This document shows positions 16,174 through 24,001 of a DNA stretch of 64,000 bases, piece after piece. How positions within the stretch are numbered: the first letter of the stretch is position 1; each line of letters opens with the position of its first letter. The translations under genes and the position numbers were made by a program. This stretch comes from CAWDPQ01 sp049642465. GTDB lineage: Bacteria; Acidobacteriota; Vicinamibacteria; Vicinamibacterales; 2-12-FULL-66-21. Below the pieces are notes generated by a model. The model searched no databases. It was given only the letters and a program-made list of their open reading frames with translations, and was not told the DNA's origin. The stretch lies in the NCBI GenBank assembly GCA_049642465.1, contig JBAROV010000219.1, positions 1-64,000 on the forward strand, given 5' to 3'.

Positions 16174-17325
16174 CTATTTTACCTCGTTGTCTCGCGCCAG
16201 ATCCGCCAGAAGCGCGGCGAGAAACGCCGCGCGCCACGACAGATCCGAAATTACCACATGCTCGTGGAGCGCGTGCGCACCATCCCCCTGCGGGCCGAGA
16301 CCATCTAATGTTGGAACACCCAGGGCAGCGGTAAAATTCCCGTCCGACCCTCCGCCCGTCCCCCCTTCGCGCAGCTCATGCCCCAGCCTTGCGGCCACGG
16401 TCCTGGCTTTCACATAAAGACGAGCGACCTCAGGCGTCCGTTCGAGCGGGGGGCGGCCAAACCCACCCGACAGCTCCAACCGTGTGCCATGGATGTGGGG
16501 AGTGAGACTGGTCAACGTCTGGTGAATTCGTTTAGCGTCGGCTGCCGTTGGCGCCCGCACATCGATTGCGGCGCGCGCCTCTTCGGGGATGACATTCGTC
16601 CGCGTCCCGCCAGAGATGACATTCACGTTCACGCTGACACCGCGATCGAGGTCCTGCAACGCCTGAATGCCGACGATCTGATGCGCCAGTTCGTGGATCG
16701 CGTTGGCACCTTTGCCGGGATCGATTCCCGCGTGCGCCGAAATCCCATGCACGGTCAGAACGAAATCACCGCAGCCCTTGCGTGTGGTTTTCGCGGCGCC
16801 GCCCGGAAGGCACGGTTCGAGCACGAGCACGGCGCGGCTGCGTTGAGCCTCGGTCTCGATCATCGCGCGCGACGTGCCGCTGCCCACTTCTTCGTCTGAC
16901 GTCCATAACATCACGATTCGTGGAATCGTGTGCGTGCCAGTCACGGCGTGAAGCGCTCGCACGGCTTGCATGGCGACGCTGATCCCGGCCTTCATGTCGA
17001 AGATGCCGGGCCCATACAACCGGCCGTCCCTGGCGTGAAACGGCATCCGCTCGAGCTGACCCACACTCCACACCGTATCGAAGTGCCCGAGTAACAGGAT
17101 CGGTTCGCCGTGGCCGTCGAACTCGGCACGGACGTGGTCGCCGCGCTCGCGCTGAACGATCCGGTCAACCGTGCCGCCGAGGACCGTCAGCCGCGCGGCG
17201 AGCTCGTTGCCGCACCGGTCCACGGCGGCCTTATCGGTGCTCGGGGATTCAAGCCGGACGAGCGCTTCGACTTGTTCGAGCAGCCACTCCCGATGCGACT
17301 CGGCGAAAGAGAGGAAACCCTCCAT
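16174..17325 (-). CDS. M20-family metallopeptidase (glutamate carboxypeptidase-like)
   Basis: 383 residues. Metal and catalytic motifs in order: LLLGHFDTVW, GPGIFDMKAG, TSDEEVGS, a Glu in LVLEPCLPGG and the late HALHEHVV histidine. VHGISAHAGIDPGKGANAI belongs to the dimerisation domain. The pattern resembles carboxypeptidase G2, which removes C-terminal glutamate; the real substrate is unknown. ATG 17325 is only 21 bp from the divergent ATG 17347. TATAAG ends 7 nt before the start, and an AAGGA (17329-17333) is also close, so a short or absent leader is likely. No secretion signal is visible. Confidence 0.88.
   Translation of the reverse strand: MEGFLSFAESHREWLLEQVEALVRLESPSTDKAAVDRCGNELAARLTVLGGTVDRIVQRERGDHVRAEFDGHGEPILLLGHFDTVWSVGQLERMPFHARDGRLYGPGIFDMKAGISVAMQAVRALHAVTGTHTIPRIVMLWTSDEEVGSGTSRAMIETEAQRSRAVLVLEPCLPGGAAKTTRKGCGDFVLTVHGISAHAGIDPGKGANAIHELAHQIVGIQALQDLDRGVSVNVNVISGGTRTNVIPEEARAAIDVRAPTAADAKRIHQTLTSLTPHIHGTRLELSGGFGRPPLERTPEVARLYVKARTVAARLGHELREGGTGGGSDGNFTAALGVPTLDGLGPQGDGAHALHEHVVISDLSWRAAFLAALLADLARDNEVK
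16176..16181 (-). promoter_or_regulatory. Putative -10 element (TAAAAT) of a leaderless htpX transcript
   Basis: Read on the minus strand, TAAAAT is followed by AGGTCC and then the htpX ATG. The element overlaps the stop codon of the M20 peptidase gene at 16174-16176. Confidence 0.45.
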
Positions 17326-17332
17326 GGGAGTC

Positions 17333-17340
17333 CTTATAAT
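17333..17340. promoter_or_regulatory. Overlapping divergent -10 elements in a 21-bp intergenic gap
   Basis: The plus strand carries a perfect TATAAT at 17335-17340, 6 nt before ATG 17347. The minus strand carries TATAAG (CTTATA at 17333-17338), 7 nt before ATG 17325. Both genes would then produce leaderless or nearly leaderless mRNAs from one shared 8-bp core. Confidence 0.45.
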
Positions 17341-17346
17341 ACGGAC

Positions 17347-17925
17347 ATGGCCCGCATCACTCGGCGGATGTTCCAGGTTGCGGTTGTGGCCTCCGGCACG
17401 TCGCTCGCGGCCGTGTCGATCTCCTCTGCCCAGACACCGCAGCCCTTTCCGCGGCCGGGCGAGGCGCGTCCGCAACCGGCGACACCCGCCACGCAAAAAC
17501 CGCAGGGCCGCGTGCTCCCGCCGGAACCATCTGCGCCCGCGCAAAAAACCGGCGACCCCACGGAAGCCGAGCTGGGAATGCCGATCTATCCGGGCGCCCA
17601 ATTCGTCACATCCTACGACGCCGGGCGCGGTCAGCGGTATTACCTCTTCGGCACCAATGGGGACTTCGCGCAGATCGTGACCTACTACAAGAACGTGTTG
17701 AAGCAGCGCGGAGAGCTGGTCTACGAAGAACCGCCGATTCACATGTTCGAGGTCGGGCGTTTCCGCGAAGAGACGATGGCGTTTCCGCCGGGCGTCACGG
17801 TGAAGGATTACACGTGGGCGGGCTCGGCCGGGTATTTGAACCCGAAGCGCGGCGCCGAACCGGCGCGGTTCAAAACGATCATCCAAATCGTTCCCGCTCC
17901 CGCCGGCGCGACCGGCGGCCGCTGA
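17347..17925 (+). CDS. Secreted hypothetical protein (Tat-like or Sec signal, Pro-rich linker)
   Basis: 192 residues. It begins MARITRRMFQVAVVASG and an Ala/Ser-rich segment ending SSAQ: a twin-arginine-like start (TRRMF) followed by a hydrophobic stretch. A Pro/Gln-rich linker covers residues ~28-70. The globular part starts near GMPIYPGAQFVTSYDAGRG and includes TYYKNVLKQRG, which resembles exported acidobacterial proteins with a YPGA...YY.. layout. I do not recognise a named family. The perfect TATAAT 6 nt upstream suggests a leaderless message. The deacetylase gene follows 15 nt downstream, so they may be co-transcribed. Confidence 0.7.
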   Translation: MARITRRMFQVAVVASGTSLAAVSISSAQTPQPFPRPGEARPQPATPATQKPQGRVLPPEPSAPAQKTGDPTEAELGMPIYPGAQFVTSYDAGRGQRYYLFGTNGDFAQIVTYYKNVLKQRGELVYEEPPIHMFEVGRFREETMAFPPGVTVKDYTWAGSAGYLNPKRGAEPARFKTIIQIVPAPAGATGGR

Positions 17926-17940
17926 CCCCCGTCTTCCAAC

Positions 17941-18906
17941 ATGCTCGCGATTGTGGTCGCACTCCTCGGCGCGGCCGCCTTCGCGCACATGGCGCCGTTT
18001 CCGTTCCTGCTCGAAGCGTTCCGGCCCTCAAAATCCGTGTGGCGCGTCAAACCGCAGCCCGGTCAACCGCCAACGATCTATCTGACGTTCGATGATGGCC
18101 CGAATGCGCGGTGGACGGCGCCGCTCCTCGATGCGCTGCGCGACCACGACGTCCCCGCGACGTTCTTCCTGATTGACGAGCACATCACGCCAGAAACCGC
18201 TCCAATCGTTCGACGCATCGCCGACGAGGGACATGCGATGGCGCTGCACAGCGGGACGAGGCGCCTGATGGTCATGTCTCCCGGCGACTTGTCCGAGAAG
18301 CTGCTACAAGCGTCTGCGCGGATTCAGTCGATCACGAGTCGGGAACCCTGTCATCTGTTTCGGCCGCATGCTGGCTGGCGCAGCGCGACCATGTATGAGG
18401 GCCTCGACCGCGCCGGCTTTCAACTGGCGGGCTGGACGTGGGGAATGTGGGACTGGGACTGGTGGCGCACGCCGCGCGCCGATCGCATCGCCGCCCGGCT
18501 GGTCCGCAAGGCGTCCGCCGGCGACATCATTGTCATCCACGACGGCCACCACAAGAATCCGGAAGCGGATCGCCGTCACGCGGCGGGGACCGTGCGCCTG
18601 CTGGTGCCGTTGTTGAAGGCGAAGGGTTTTTCCTTCGGACGGTTGTGTAACCAGACAACTAGCGGTATCGCCGACCGTTCCGCAACATCCGGCGTCCAAA
18701 TAGCATTCGATGCTGGATATCAGTCGGCCATTGGACTCGTCGGCGCGTTCGCACGCCTTGGGCGCGACGTGGGCGTCTGCCTGCCTGCACCTCGTGCTCG
18801 CGATTCTCGTCGCCGCTATCGTGCGCGACAAGCCGGGAAATCGGCCGGCCGCGGCCGCCGAGCGGCACGACCCGCCGCTCGTGGTCTGGCTCGATCGACC
18901 GGGTGA
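17941..18906 (+). CDS. Polysaccharide deacetylase (NodB domain); C-terminus possibly frameshifted
   Basis: 321 residues as read. An N-terminal membrane anchor or signal (residues 1-17) precedes a NodB domain with YLTFDDGPNARWT, MALHSGTRRLM in place of the usual HSxxH, FRPHAGWRS, WDWDWW and DIIVIHDGHH. It should deacetylate a surface glycan outside the membrane. The NodB fold is complete by about residue 235. The last ~85 residues turn Arg/Ala-rich and overlap the N-terminal coding region of the TonB gene out of frame by 197 bp. That tail reads like a shadow frame, so a lost stop or an indel near 18640-18710 is likely. Confidence 0.78.
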   Translation: MLAIVVALLGAAAFAHMAPFPFLLEAFRPSKSVWRVKPQPGQPPTIYLTFDDGPNARWTAPLLDALRDHDVPATFFLIDEHITPETAPIVRRIADEGHAMALHSGTRRLMVMSPGDLSEKLLQASARIQSITSREPCHLFRPHAGWRSATMYEGLDRAGFQLAGWTWGMWDWDWWRTPRADRIAARLVRKASAGDIIVIHDGHHKNPEADRRHAAGTVRLLVPLLKAKGFSFGRLCNQTTSGIADRSATSGVQIAFDAGYQSAIGLVGAFARLGRDVGVCLPAPRARDSRRRYRARQAGKSAGRGRRAARPAARGLARSTG

Positions 18907-19516
18907 GATTGGCGGCGGAGGGGCGAACGGGAATCACAGCGTCCGACCTCCTCAACAAGCTCAACGCAAGGGCACCGACCGGCGGACCGTACCCGCACCA
19001 CGCCCTCGATCCGTTGAAGCGGGGACGCCGCGCGAGGCGCCGATCCAGGAAATCAGCATCCCCGCGGTCCCCGAAGCATCGGGGATCAGTGATGCCATCG
19101 GCGTCGTCTCGTCCATTGCGGTGGTCGATCCCTCGTCGCTGGGCCCGCGTTCCGGCCGTGGCTCCGGTGAGGGTGAGGGAAACGGGCTGGACAAGGGTCA
19201 GGGATTGAACGCGGGCGGCGGACCGCCCGGACCTGGCGGCACCCTTACGTCCCCCGAAATCATCCGGCAGGTGCGGCCGAACTATACGAACGCCGCGCTG
19301 CAGGCCCGCGTGCGCGGACTCGTCGTCATGGATGCGGTCGTCTTGCCGGACGGATCGGTGGGAGATGTGAAAGTCGTGAGATCGCTCGACAAGCGGTTCG
19401 GTCTCGACGAGGAAGCGATCAAAGCGGTGAAGCAGTGGCGCTTCCGGCCCGCGCGACGCAGTGGCGGCCCGATTGCCATGCTCGTCAGCGTGGAAATGAT
19501 CTTCGAACTACGGTGA
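18710..19516 (+). CDS. TonB-family energy-transducing protein
   Basis: 268 residues. One N-terminal membrane segment (about residues 20-39, ASACLHLVLAILVAAIV) is followed by a long Pro/Gly/Arg-rich periplasmic linker. The C-terminal TonB domain has VRPNYTNAALQARVRG, VVLPDGSVGDVKVVRSL and EAIKAVKQWRFRPARR. TonB couples the inner-membrane proton gradient to outer-membrane receptors through ExbB/ExbD. No exbB, exbD or receptor is nearby. The start at ATG 18710 is supported by the membrane anchor just after it, although it lies inside the reading frame of the upstream deacetylase. Confidence 0.87.
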   Translation: MLDISRPLDSSARSHALGATWASACLHLVLAILVAAIVRDKPGNRPAAAAERHDPPLVVWLDRPGEIGGGGANGNHSVRPPQQAQRKGTDRRTVPAPRPRSVEAGTPREAPIQEISIPAVPEASGISDAIGVVSSIAVVDPSSLGPRSGRGSGEGEGNGLDKGQGLNAGGGPPGPGGTLTSPEIIRQVRPNYTNAALQARVRGLVVMDAVVLPDGSVGDVKVVRSLDKRFGLDEEAIKAVKQWRFRPARRSGGPIAMLVSVEMIFELR

Positions 19517-19555
19517 TCGGACTTCCGTCCTCCCGTCCCCCCGAGCCCGTCAGCG

Positions 19556-21160
19556 TCAGGTCCGTTTCAGATAAATCGCGCCCCCCTGCTCTCGGAACTC
19601 GCGCGACTTCTCCGCCATTCCCTCCTCGGCCATCGCGCGCACCTGTTGCGTCAGTTCCATCGAGCAGAACTTCGGTCCGCACATCGAGCAGAAGTGCGCG
19701 ACCTTTGCCCCCTCGGCGGGGAGCGTCGCGTCGTGATACGCGCGAGCGGTCACGGGATCCAGCGATAAATTGAACTGATCCTCCCACCGGAATTCGAACC
19801 GCGCCTTCGACAGCGCATCGTCCCACGCTTGCGCGCGCGGATGTCCCTTGGCGAGGTCCGCGGCGTGCGCCGCGATCTTGTAAGCAATGACGCCCGCCTT
19901 GACGTCGTCTCTATTCGGCAGCCCGAGATGTTCCTTGGGGGTGACGTAGCAGAGCATCGCCGTGCCGTACCAGCCAATCTGCGCCGCGCCGATGGCAGAC
20001 GTGATGTGGTCGTAGCCCGGAGCGATGTCGGTCGTGAGCGGACCGAGCGTGTAGAACGGCGCCTCGTCGCACCATTCAAGCTGCTTGTCCATGTTCTCGC
20101 GGATGAGGTGCATCGGAACGTGGCCGGGCCCCTCGTTCATGACCTGCACGTCATGCTCCCACGCGATTCGCGTGAGCTCTCCCTGGGTCCGCAATTCAGC
20201 GAATTGCGCTTCGTCATTGGCGTCCGCGATCGATCCCGGGCGGAGACCGTCACCGAGCGAGAACGAGACGTCATACGCGCGCATGATGTCGCAGATCTCG
20301 CGGAAGTGGGTGTAGGTAAAGTTCTCCTGGTGATGCGCGAGGCACCACTTGGCCATGATCGAGCCGCCGCGCGAGACGATTCCGGTCACTCGACGAGCGG
20401 TCATCGGGATGTAGCGCAACAGAACTCCGGCGTGGACGGTGAAGTAATCCACCCCCTGTTCCGCCTGCTCGATCAGCGTGTCGCGGTACACCTCCCAGGT
20501 CAGCTCCTCGGGACGGCCGCCGACTTTTTCGAGCGCCTGATAAATCGGGACGGTGCCAATTGGCACGGCGGCGTTGCGGATGATCCATTCGCGGGTTTCG
20601 TGAATGTCGCGCCCGGTGGAGAGATCCATGACGGTATCGGCGCCCCACAAGGTCGCCCATCGGAGCTTCTCCACCTCCGCCTCAATCGAGGAACTCACCA
20701 CCGAGTTGCCGATATTCGCGTTGATTTTCACCGCGAAGTTGCGGCCGATGATCATCGGCTCCAGCTCGAGGTGGTTGATGTTGGCGGGAATGATGGCGCG
20801 GCCGCGGGCAATCTCGGAACGAACGAACCCGGGATCGAATCCTTCTCGGATCGCGACGAATTCCATCTCCGGGGTGACGATCCCTTTGCGGGCGTAGTGG
20901 AGCTGAGTCACGGGTTCGCCCGAACTCCTGCTCGGTAGCACCCACGACGCACGTAGCTTGGGAAGACCGCCGCGAACGTCGTGTCCCTGGGGTCCACTCG
21001 TGTCGTAGACGCGAAGCGTCTCGCCGTTGGTCAGAGCAATCTCCCGGAATGGCACGCGAACGCCCGGGCCGTCGAGGTAGACCTTTTGGGAGCCTGGAAA
21101 GGCGCTGGCGAAGTCAGACGCAGAAAGCGGCGTGCTGAGAGAGGCTTGGGGATCGCGCAT
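19556..21160 (-). CDS. thiC: Phosphomethylpyrimidine synthase ThiC
   Basis: 534 residues. It has NANIGNSVVSSSIEAEVEK, SRGGSIMAKWCLAHH, VMNEGPGHVPMH and the C-terminal Fe-S motif CSMCGPKFC. ThiC rearranges aminoimidazole ribotide to HMP phosphate for thiamine synthesis, using SAM and a [4Fe-4S] cluster. No TPP riboswitch can fit: only 41 nt separate it from the marR stop. The start ATG 21160 has TACGAT 6 nt upstream and no Shine-Dalgarno. No other thi gene is in the window. Confidence 0.97.
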   Translation of the reverse strand: MRDPQASLSTPLSASDFASAFPGSQKVYLDGPGVRVPFREIALTNGETLRVYDTSGPQGHDVRGGLPKLRASWVLPSRSSGEPVTQLHYARKGIVTPEMEFVAIREGFDPGFVRSEIARGRAIIPANINHLELEPMIIGRNFAVKINANIGNSVVSSSIEAEVEKLRWATLWGADTVMDLSTGRDIHETREWIIRNAAVPIGTVPIYQALEKVGGRPEELTWEVYRDTLIEQAEQGVDYFTVHAGVLLRYIPMTARRVTGIVSRGGSIMAKWCLAHHQENFTYTHFREICDIMRAYDVSFSLGDGLRPGSIADANDEAQFAELRTQGELTRIAWEHDVQVMNEGPGHVPMHLIRENMDKQLEWCDEAPFYTLGPLTTDIAPGYDHITSAIGAAQIGWYGTAMLCYVTPKEHLGLPNRDDVKAGVIAYKIAAHAADLAKGHPRAQAWDDALSKARFEFRWEDQFNLSLDPVTARAYHDATLPAEGAKVAHFCSMCGPKFCSMELTQQVRAMAEEGMAEKSREFREQGGAIYLKRT

Positions 21161-21166
21161 GCCGCG

Positions 21167-21172
21167 ATCGTA
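21167..21172 (-). promoter_or_regulatory. Putative -10 element (TACGAT) of a leaderless thiC transcript
   Basis: On the minus strand TACGAT is followed by CGCGGC and the thiC ATG. The neighbouring marR gene has the same CGCGGC spacer between its -10 and ATG. Confidence 0.4.
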
Positions 21173-21201
21173 GCAGAAGAACAGCGCACCGGCGGTCGAG
21201 A

Positions 21202-21660
21202 CTATGCGGTCCGCTGCTTGCGCGAAAGCCGCTCCAGGATGTCCGCCGCTCGCGACAGTGTCGCGCGATCTTCCGGGCTCAAATCATTCAACTCAGCGGC
21301 CAGCAGCGATACTCGCCGCGCGCGTCCTTCGGCCATCAGCCGCGCGCCTTTGACCGTCGCGCGAAGAAGCGCGGCCCGGGCGTCGGACACATCCGACTCC
21401 CGAGTCACCAGGCCTTCGCGTTCGAGCGCCGCGACGATGGGCGTGATGCTCGGGGTGCGGACCTGTTCGGCCTTGGCCAGCGCGGAGATGCGAATGGGAC
21501 CGCCGAACACGATGACGGACAGCGCCGACAGGCGTGCGGCGCTGAGCCCGGTCTGTACGTCGGCCTTGCGGACCCGCCGGAGCAGGTGGATCGCGGCGGA
21601 ATGGAGGCGGTCGGCCAGCGCCACCGAGGGGTGTGACAAGCCACTTGCGCGGCGAGGCAT
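21202..21660 (-). CDS. MarR-family transcriptional regulator
   Basis: 152 residues. The winged-helix core shows LSAARLSALSVIVFGG, ISALAKAEQVRTPSITPIV and LEREGLVTRESDVSDARAALL, the usual MarR recognition helix and wing. It lies upstream of thiC on the same strand and is divergent from an ankyrin gene. The 7-7-7 inverted repeat between the divergent starts is the obvious autoregulatory operator. The ligand is unknown. ATG 21660 has TATACT 6 nt upstream. Confidence 0.88.
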   Translation of the reverse strand: MPRRASGLSHPSVALADRLHSAAIHLLRRVRKADVQTGLSAARLSALSVIVFGGPIRISALAKAEQVRTPSITPIVAALEREGLVTRESDVSDARAALLRATVKGARLMAEGRARRVSLLAAELNDLSPEDRATLSRAADILERLSRKQRTA

Positions 21661-21666
21661 GCCGCG

Positions 21667-21672
21667 AGTATA
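21667..21672 (-). promoter_or_regulatory. Putative -10 element (TATACT) of a leaderless marR transcript
   Basis: On the minus strand TATACT is followed by CGCGGC and the marR ATG. The operator palindrome begins 3 bp upstream of this hexamer, between -10 and -35 positions. Confidence 0.5.
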
Positions 21673-21674
21673 AC

Positions 21675-21695
21675 TTAGTTAGCTTAACTAACTAA
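21675..21695. promoter_or_regulatory. Likely MarR operator, inverted repeat TTAGTTA-N7-TAACTAA
   Basis: Perfect 7-bp arms separated by 7 bp, AT-rich in a GC-rich region, between marR and the divergent ankyrin gene. Size and placement fit a MarR dimer site that would block both promoters. The partner is inferred from adjacency. Confidence 0.65.
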
Positions 21696-21707
21696 TTGCG
21701 AGGGCTT

Positions 21708-22298
21708 ATGGCAGCAGTTGAAACCGGCTCGGCCATTCTCACAGCGCTGTACCACAACAAACGTGACGAGGCGAAGACGCTGGCCGACCACGCGCGTTCC
21801 CTCACCATCTGGGAGGCGGCCGCCCTGGGGGATAACGAACGGGTCGCGGCGATTCTCGATGAGCAGCCGGAGCTTGCCAATGCATTCGCCCCTGACGGCC
21901 ATACACCGCTTGGTCTCGCGGCGTTCTTTGGCCCATCGTCGACGACCGCGGTCCTCCTGGATCGAGGGGCGCAGGTCGGACTGGCGGCACGCAACGAGAT
22001 GAAAGTGCAGCCTCTCCATGCCGCAGTCGCTGCTCGTAATCGGGACGCTGCCGAAGCGCTGCTTGCCCATGGAGCCGACCCGAATGCAAGGCAGCAGGTT
22101 GGATACACGCCGCTCATGGGGGCTGCCGCCGGCGGACGGGAGGATATCGTCGAACTCCTTCTTTCGCGTGGAGCCGATGCGACGTTGGTGACCGATGACG
22201 GCAAGACGGCCGCCATCGTTGCACGCGAGCATGGCCAGGTCCCGCTCGCGGAGCGGCTCGCCTCCGGCGCGCCGGTTACCGAAGCTTCCGGACGATGA
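21708..22298 (+). CDS. Ankyrin-repeat protein
   Basis: 196 residues, no signal peptide. At least four ankyrin units can be read: TIWEAAALGDNERVAAILDE, then DGHTPLGLAAFFGPSSTTAV, then VQPLHAAVAARNRDAAEALLA, then GYTPLMGAAAGGREDIVELL, with a partial DGKTAAIVAREHG unit. Ankyrin proteins bind other proteins; the partner is unknown. ATG 21708 has GAGGG at about 4 nt. A TTG at 21696 would add four residues. It is divergent from marR across the palindrome and is probably under its control. Confidence 0.85.
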   Translation: MAAVETGSAILTALYHNKRDEAKTLADHARSLTIWEAAALGDNERVAAILDEQPELANAFAPDGHTPLGLAAFFGPSSTTAVLLDRGAQVGLAARNEMKVQPLHAAVAARNRDAAEALLAHGADPNARQQVGYTPLMGAAAGGREDIVELLLSRGADATLVTDDGKTAAIVAREHGQVPLAERLASGAPVTEASGR

Positions 22299-22429
22299 AG
22301 GACCTCAGATTAACGCGGTCTTGGGATCGGTCCAGAGCACTGTATCGTCGCGGGCCGACATCCTTTTGTGGAATTCGATCTTGGAGCAGCGCTGGTTGGG
22401 AACCACGGGCGTTTGGAGGCAATGAAGCT

Positions 22430-22690
22430 ATGTTGGCGACACGCGAGTGTTTGGCCGTTATTGCAGCTCTCGCCCTCTTGAGCGTGGCAGCTGGGCAAAG
22501 AGGTGAAACACCAACAGCGGATCGGCCCGCTACAACGGCGGCTGATTTGGCAATCCGGCTGGCAAGAAGTGGGTTAAGTGGAGGTTTCGTGCTTGCCGAC
22601 GTTTGCTCGCTTGGTGTCGTTCAACGGGCAGAGGGAGGAGGAGTGTGTTCAGTCACTCTCGCGGACAATCTCGCTGGCCCGGCCAGGTAG
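22430..22690 (+). CDS. Small secreted hypothetical protein, possibly a truncated remnant
   Basis: 86 residues. It starts MLATREC, then a hydrophobic stretch ending SVAAGQRG, a good Sec signal. The remainder has ATTAADLAIRLARSGLSGGF and two further cysteines, with no domain I recognise. ATG 22430 is preceded by GGAGG at 10 nt. It ends 4 bp before the convergent rlmI stop. Its composition is less GC-rich than neighbours at the 5' side. It could be the N-terminal remnant of a longer exported protein. Confidence 0.45.
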   Translation: MLATRECLAVIAALALLSVAAGQRGETPTADRPATTAADLAIRLARSGLSGGFVLADVCSLGVVQRAEGGGVCSVTLADNLAGPAR

Positions 22691-22693
22691 CCG

Positions 22694-23854
22694 CTACGCA
22701 AGCTTCCGCACGATGAAGCACTTCAAGTAGTAGGTCTCGGGCACCGTAATCAGCACCGGATGGTCTCGAGCCTGCATCCGCTTCTCGACCACCGTGATAT
22801 CGGCGTGCGCATCGATCGCGGCTGACGCGATGACCTCGGCGAAATCTGCTTCGCTGACGTGATAGGAGCAGGTGCACGTGATGAGAAATCCGCCGGCACG
22901 AAGGATCTTCAGGGCGCGCAGATTGATTTCCTTGTAGCCCGACAGCGCTTTCGCACGCGCACTCCTGCTTTTCGCGAACGCCGGAGGGTCGAGGACGATC
23001 GTGTCGAACGTTTCTCCGCGCCGCTCCAGTTCTCGCAGCTCGTCGAACACGTTCATCGCTCTCGCTTCGATGTGCGCGAGTCCGTTGAGACGTGCGTTCT
23101 CGCGGATGCGGTCGACAGCGTCGTCTGAAATGTCGATCGCCAGCACCTCGTCGCATGCTGGCGCAAGTGTCAGCGCGAAACCTCCGTGATAGCTGAACGC
23201 GTCGAGCAGTCGGCCACGGGCATAGCCGGCGGCCGCAACTCGATTCTCCCGCTGATCGAGAAACAATCCGGTCTTCTGTCCCTTGTAGGGATCAACGTCG
23301 TATTTCACCCGTCCGTCTCTGACGGGTATTGACGCGGGCACGGTGCCGTGCACGACATCCACACGCTGCTCGAGTCCCTCGAGCGTCCGCACGCGCGGAT
23401 CGTTTCGCGCGAGTATTCCCACCGGTCCCACGATCTCGACGAGCAGCCGGGTGATTTCCGTGGTCAGACGGTCGGTGCCCTGCGACAACGTCTGGAGCAC
23501 GAGATAGTCGCCGTACCGATCGACGACCAGCGATGGCAACAGGTCGGCCTCGCCATGAACGAGTCGATATGCCGTGGCGTCGATGAGCAACGACTCGCGA
23601 TATGCGACCGCCTGCCGGATCCGAGAACGCCACGTATCAACGTCAACCGGCCGGTCGCCGCGCGTCATCAATCGCAGGGCGATCTCGGACCGGCTGCTGT
23701 ACAGGGCATGGCCGAGTATCCGATCGCGAGACCCAACGACTCGCACGATCTCCCCCGCCTGCGCGCCGGTGCTGACCACGTCGGATCGATAGATCCAGAG
23801 GTGTCCGAGCCGCAGCCGCTCCTCCGCACGCCGGTTCACGACAACGTCAGACAT
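22694..23854 (-). CDS. rlmI: Class I SAM-dependent rRNA methyltransferase (RlmI family)
   Basis: 386 residues: an N-terminal PUA-like domain (HLWIYRSDVVSTG), then GQKTGLFLDQRENR, the SAM site LLDAFSYHGGFALTLA and LDPPAFAKSRSARAKAL. A cysteine in ITCTCSYH fits m5C chemistry. RlmI methylates C1962 of 23S rRNA in E. coli; the same target is likely here but other family members differ. The gene is monocistronic and diverges from rpiB across the octamer repeat array. No Shine-Dalgarno or TANNNT hexamer is obvious before the start. Confidence 0.88.
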   Translation of the reverse strand: MSDVVVNRRAEERLRLGHLWIYRSDVVSTGAQAGEIVRVVGSRDRILGHALYSSRSEIALRLMTRGDRPVDVDTWRSRIRQAVAYRESLLIDATAYRLVHGEADLLPSLVVDRYGDYLVLQTLSQGTDRLTTEITRLLVEIVGPVGILARNDPRVRTLEGLEQRVDVVHGTVPASIPVRDGRVKYDVDPYKGQKTGLFLDQRENRVAAAGYARGRLLDAFSYHGGFALTLAPACDEVLAIDISDDAVDRIRENARLNGLAHIEARAMNVFDELRELERRGETFDTIVLDPPAFAKSRSARAKALSGYKEINLRALKILRAGGFLITCTCSYHVSEADFAEVIASAAIDAHADITVVEKRMQARDHPVLITVPETYYLKCFIVRKLA

Positions 23855-23865
23855 GAGTCACGAAA

Positions 23866-23988
23866 AGTGCCAAAGTGCCAAGGTGGCCAAAGTGCCAAGA
23901 TTCCTCGCAAGCACCCTGGCACTTTGGCACCCTGGCCCTCTGGCACTTTGGCACCCTGGCACTTTGGCACCCTGGCACTCTGGCACTC
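23866..23988. repeat. Facing octamer arrays (GTGCCARN / NYTGGCAC) between rlmI and rpiB
   Basis: The left arm reads GTGCCAAA, GTGCCAAG, a 9-bp GTGGCCAAA and GTGCCAAG. After a short spacer, nine units of the reverse-complement octamer follow: CCTGGCAC, TTTGGCAC, CCTGGCCC, TCTGGCAC, TTTGGCAC, CCTGGCAC, TTTGGCAC, CCTGGCAC, TCTGGCAC. The arms could form a long imperfect hairpin. The next octamer slot is TCTATAAT, which is the rpiB -10. Confidence 0.9.
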
Positions 23989-23994
23989 TATAAT
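23989..23994 (+). promoter_or_regulatory. Putative -10 element (TATAAT) of a leaderless rpiB transcript
   Basis: A perfect TATAAT ends 7 nt before ATG 24002. TTGGCA at about 23964-23969, part of the repeat, is one mismatch from the -35 consensus but is 19 bp away. Confidence 0.55.
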
Positions 23995-24001
23995 CGCCGA
24001 T

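Noticed and set aside
16174..17988. A 604-residue M20 fusion protein
   Set aside because: The first ~220 residues are the reverse-strand shadow of the secreted protein gene at 17347-17925; ATG 17325 fits the family start.
19556..21250. TPP riboswitch upstream of thiC
   Set aside because: Only 41 nt lie between the marR stop and the thiC start, and a TANNNT hexamer 6 nt before ATG points to no leader.
5866..23854. Possible defence or mobile island in the mixed-function region
   Set aside because: No integrase, transposase, toxin-antitoxin, restriction or phage gene was seen; all genes are ordinary metabolic or cell-envelope functions with composition like their neighbours.
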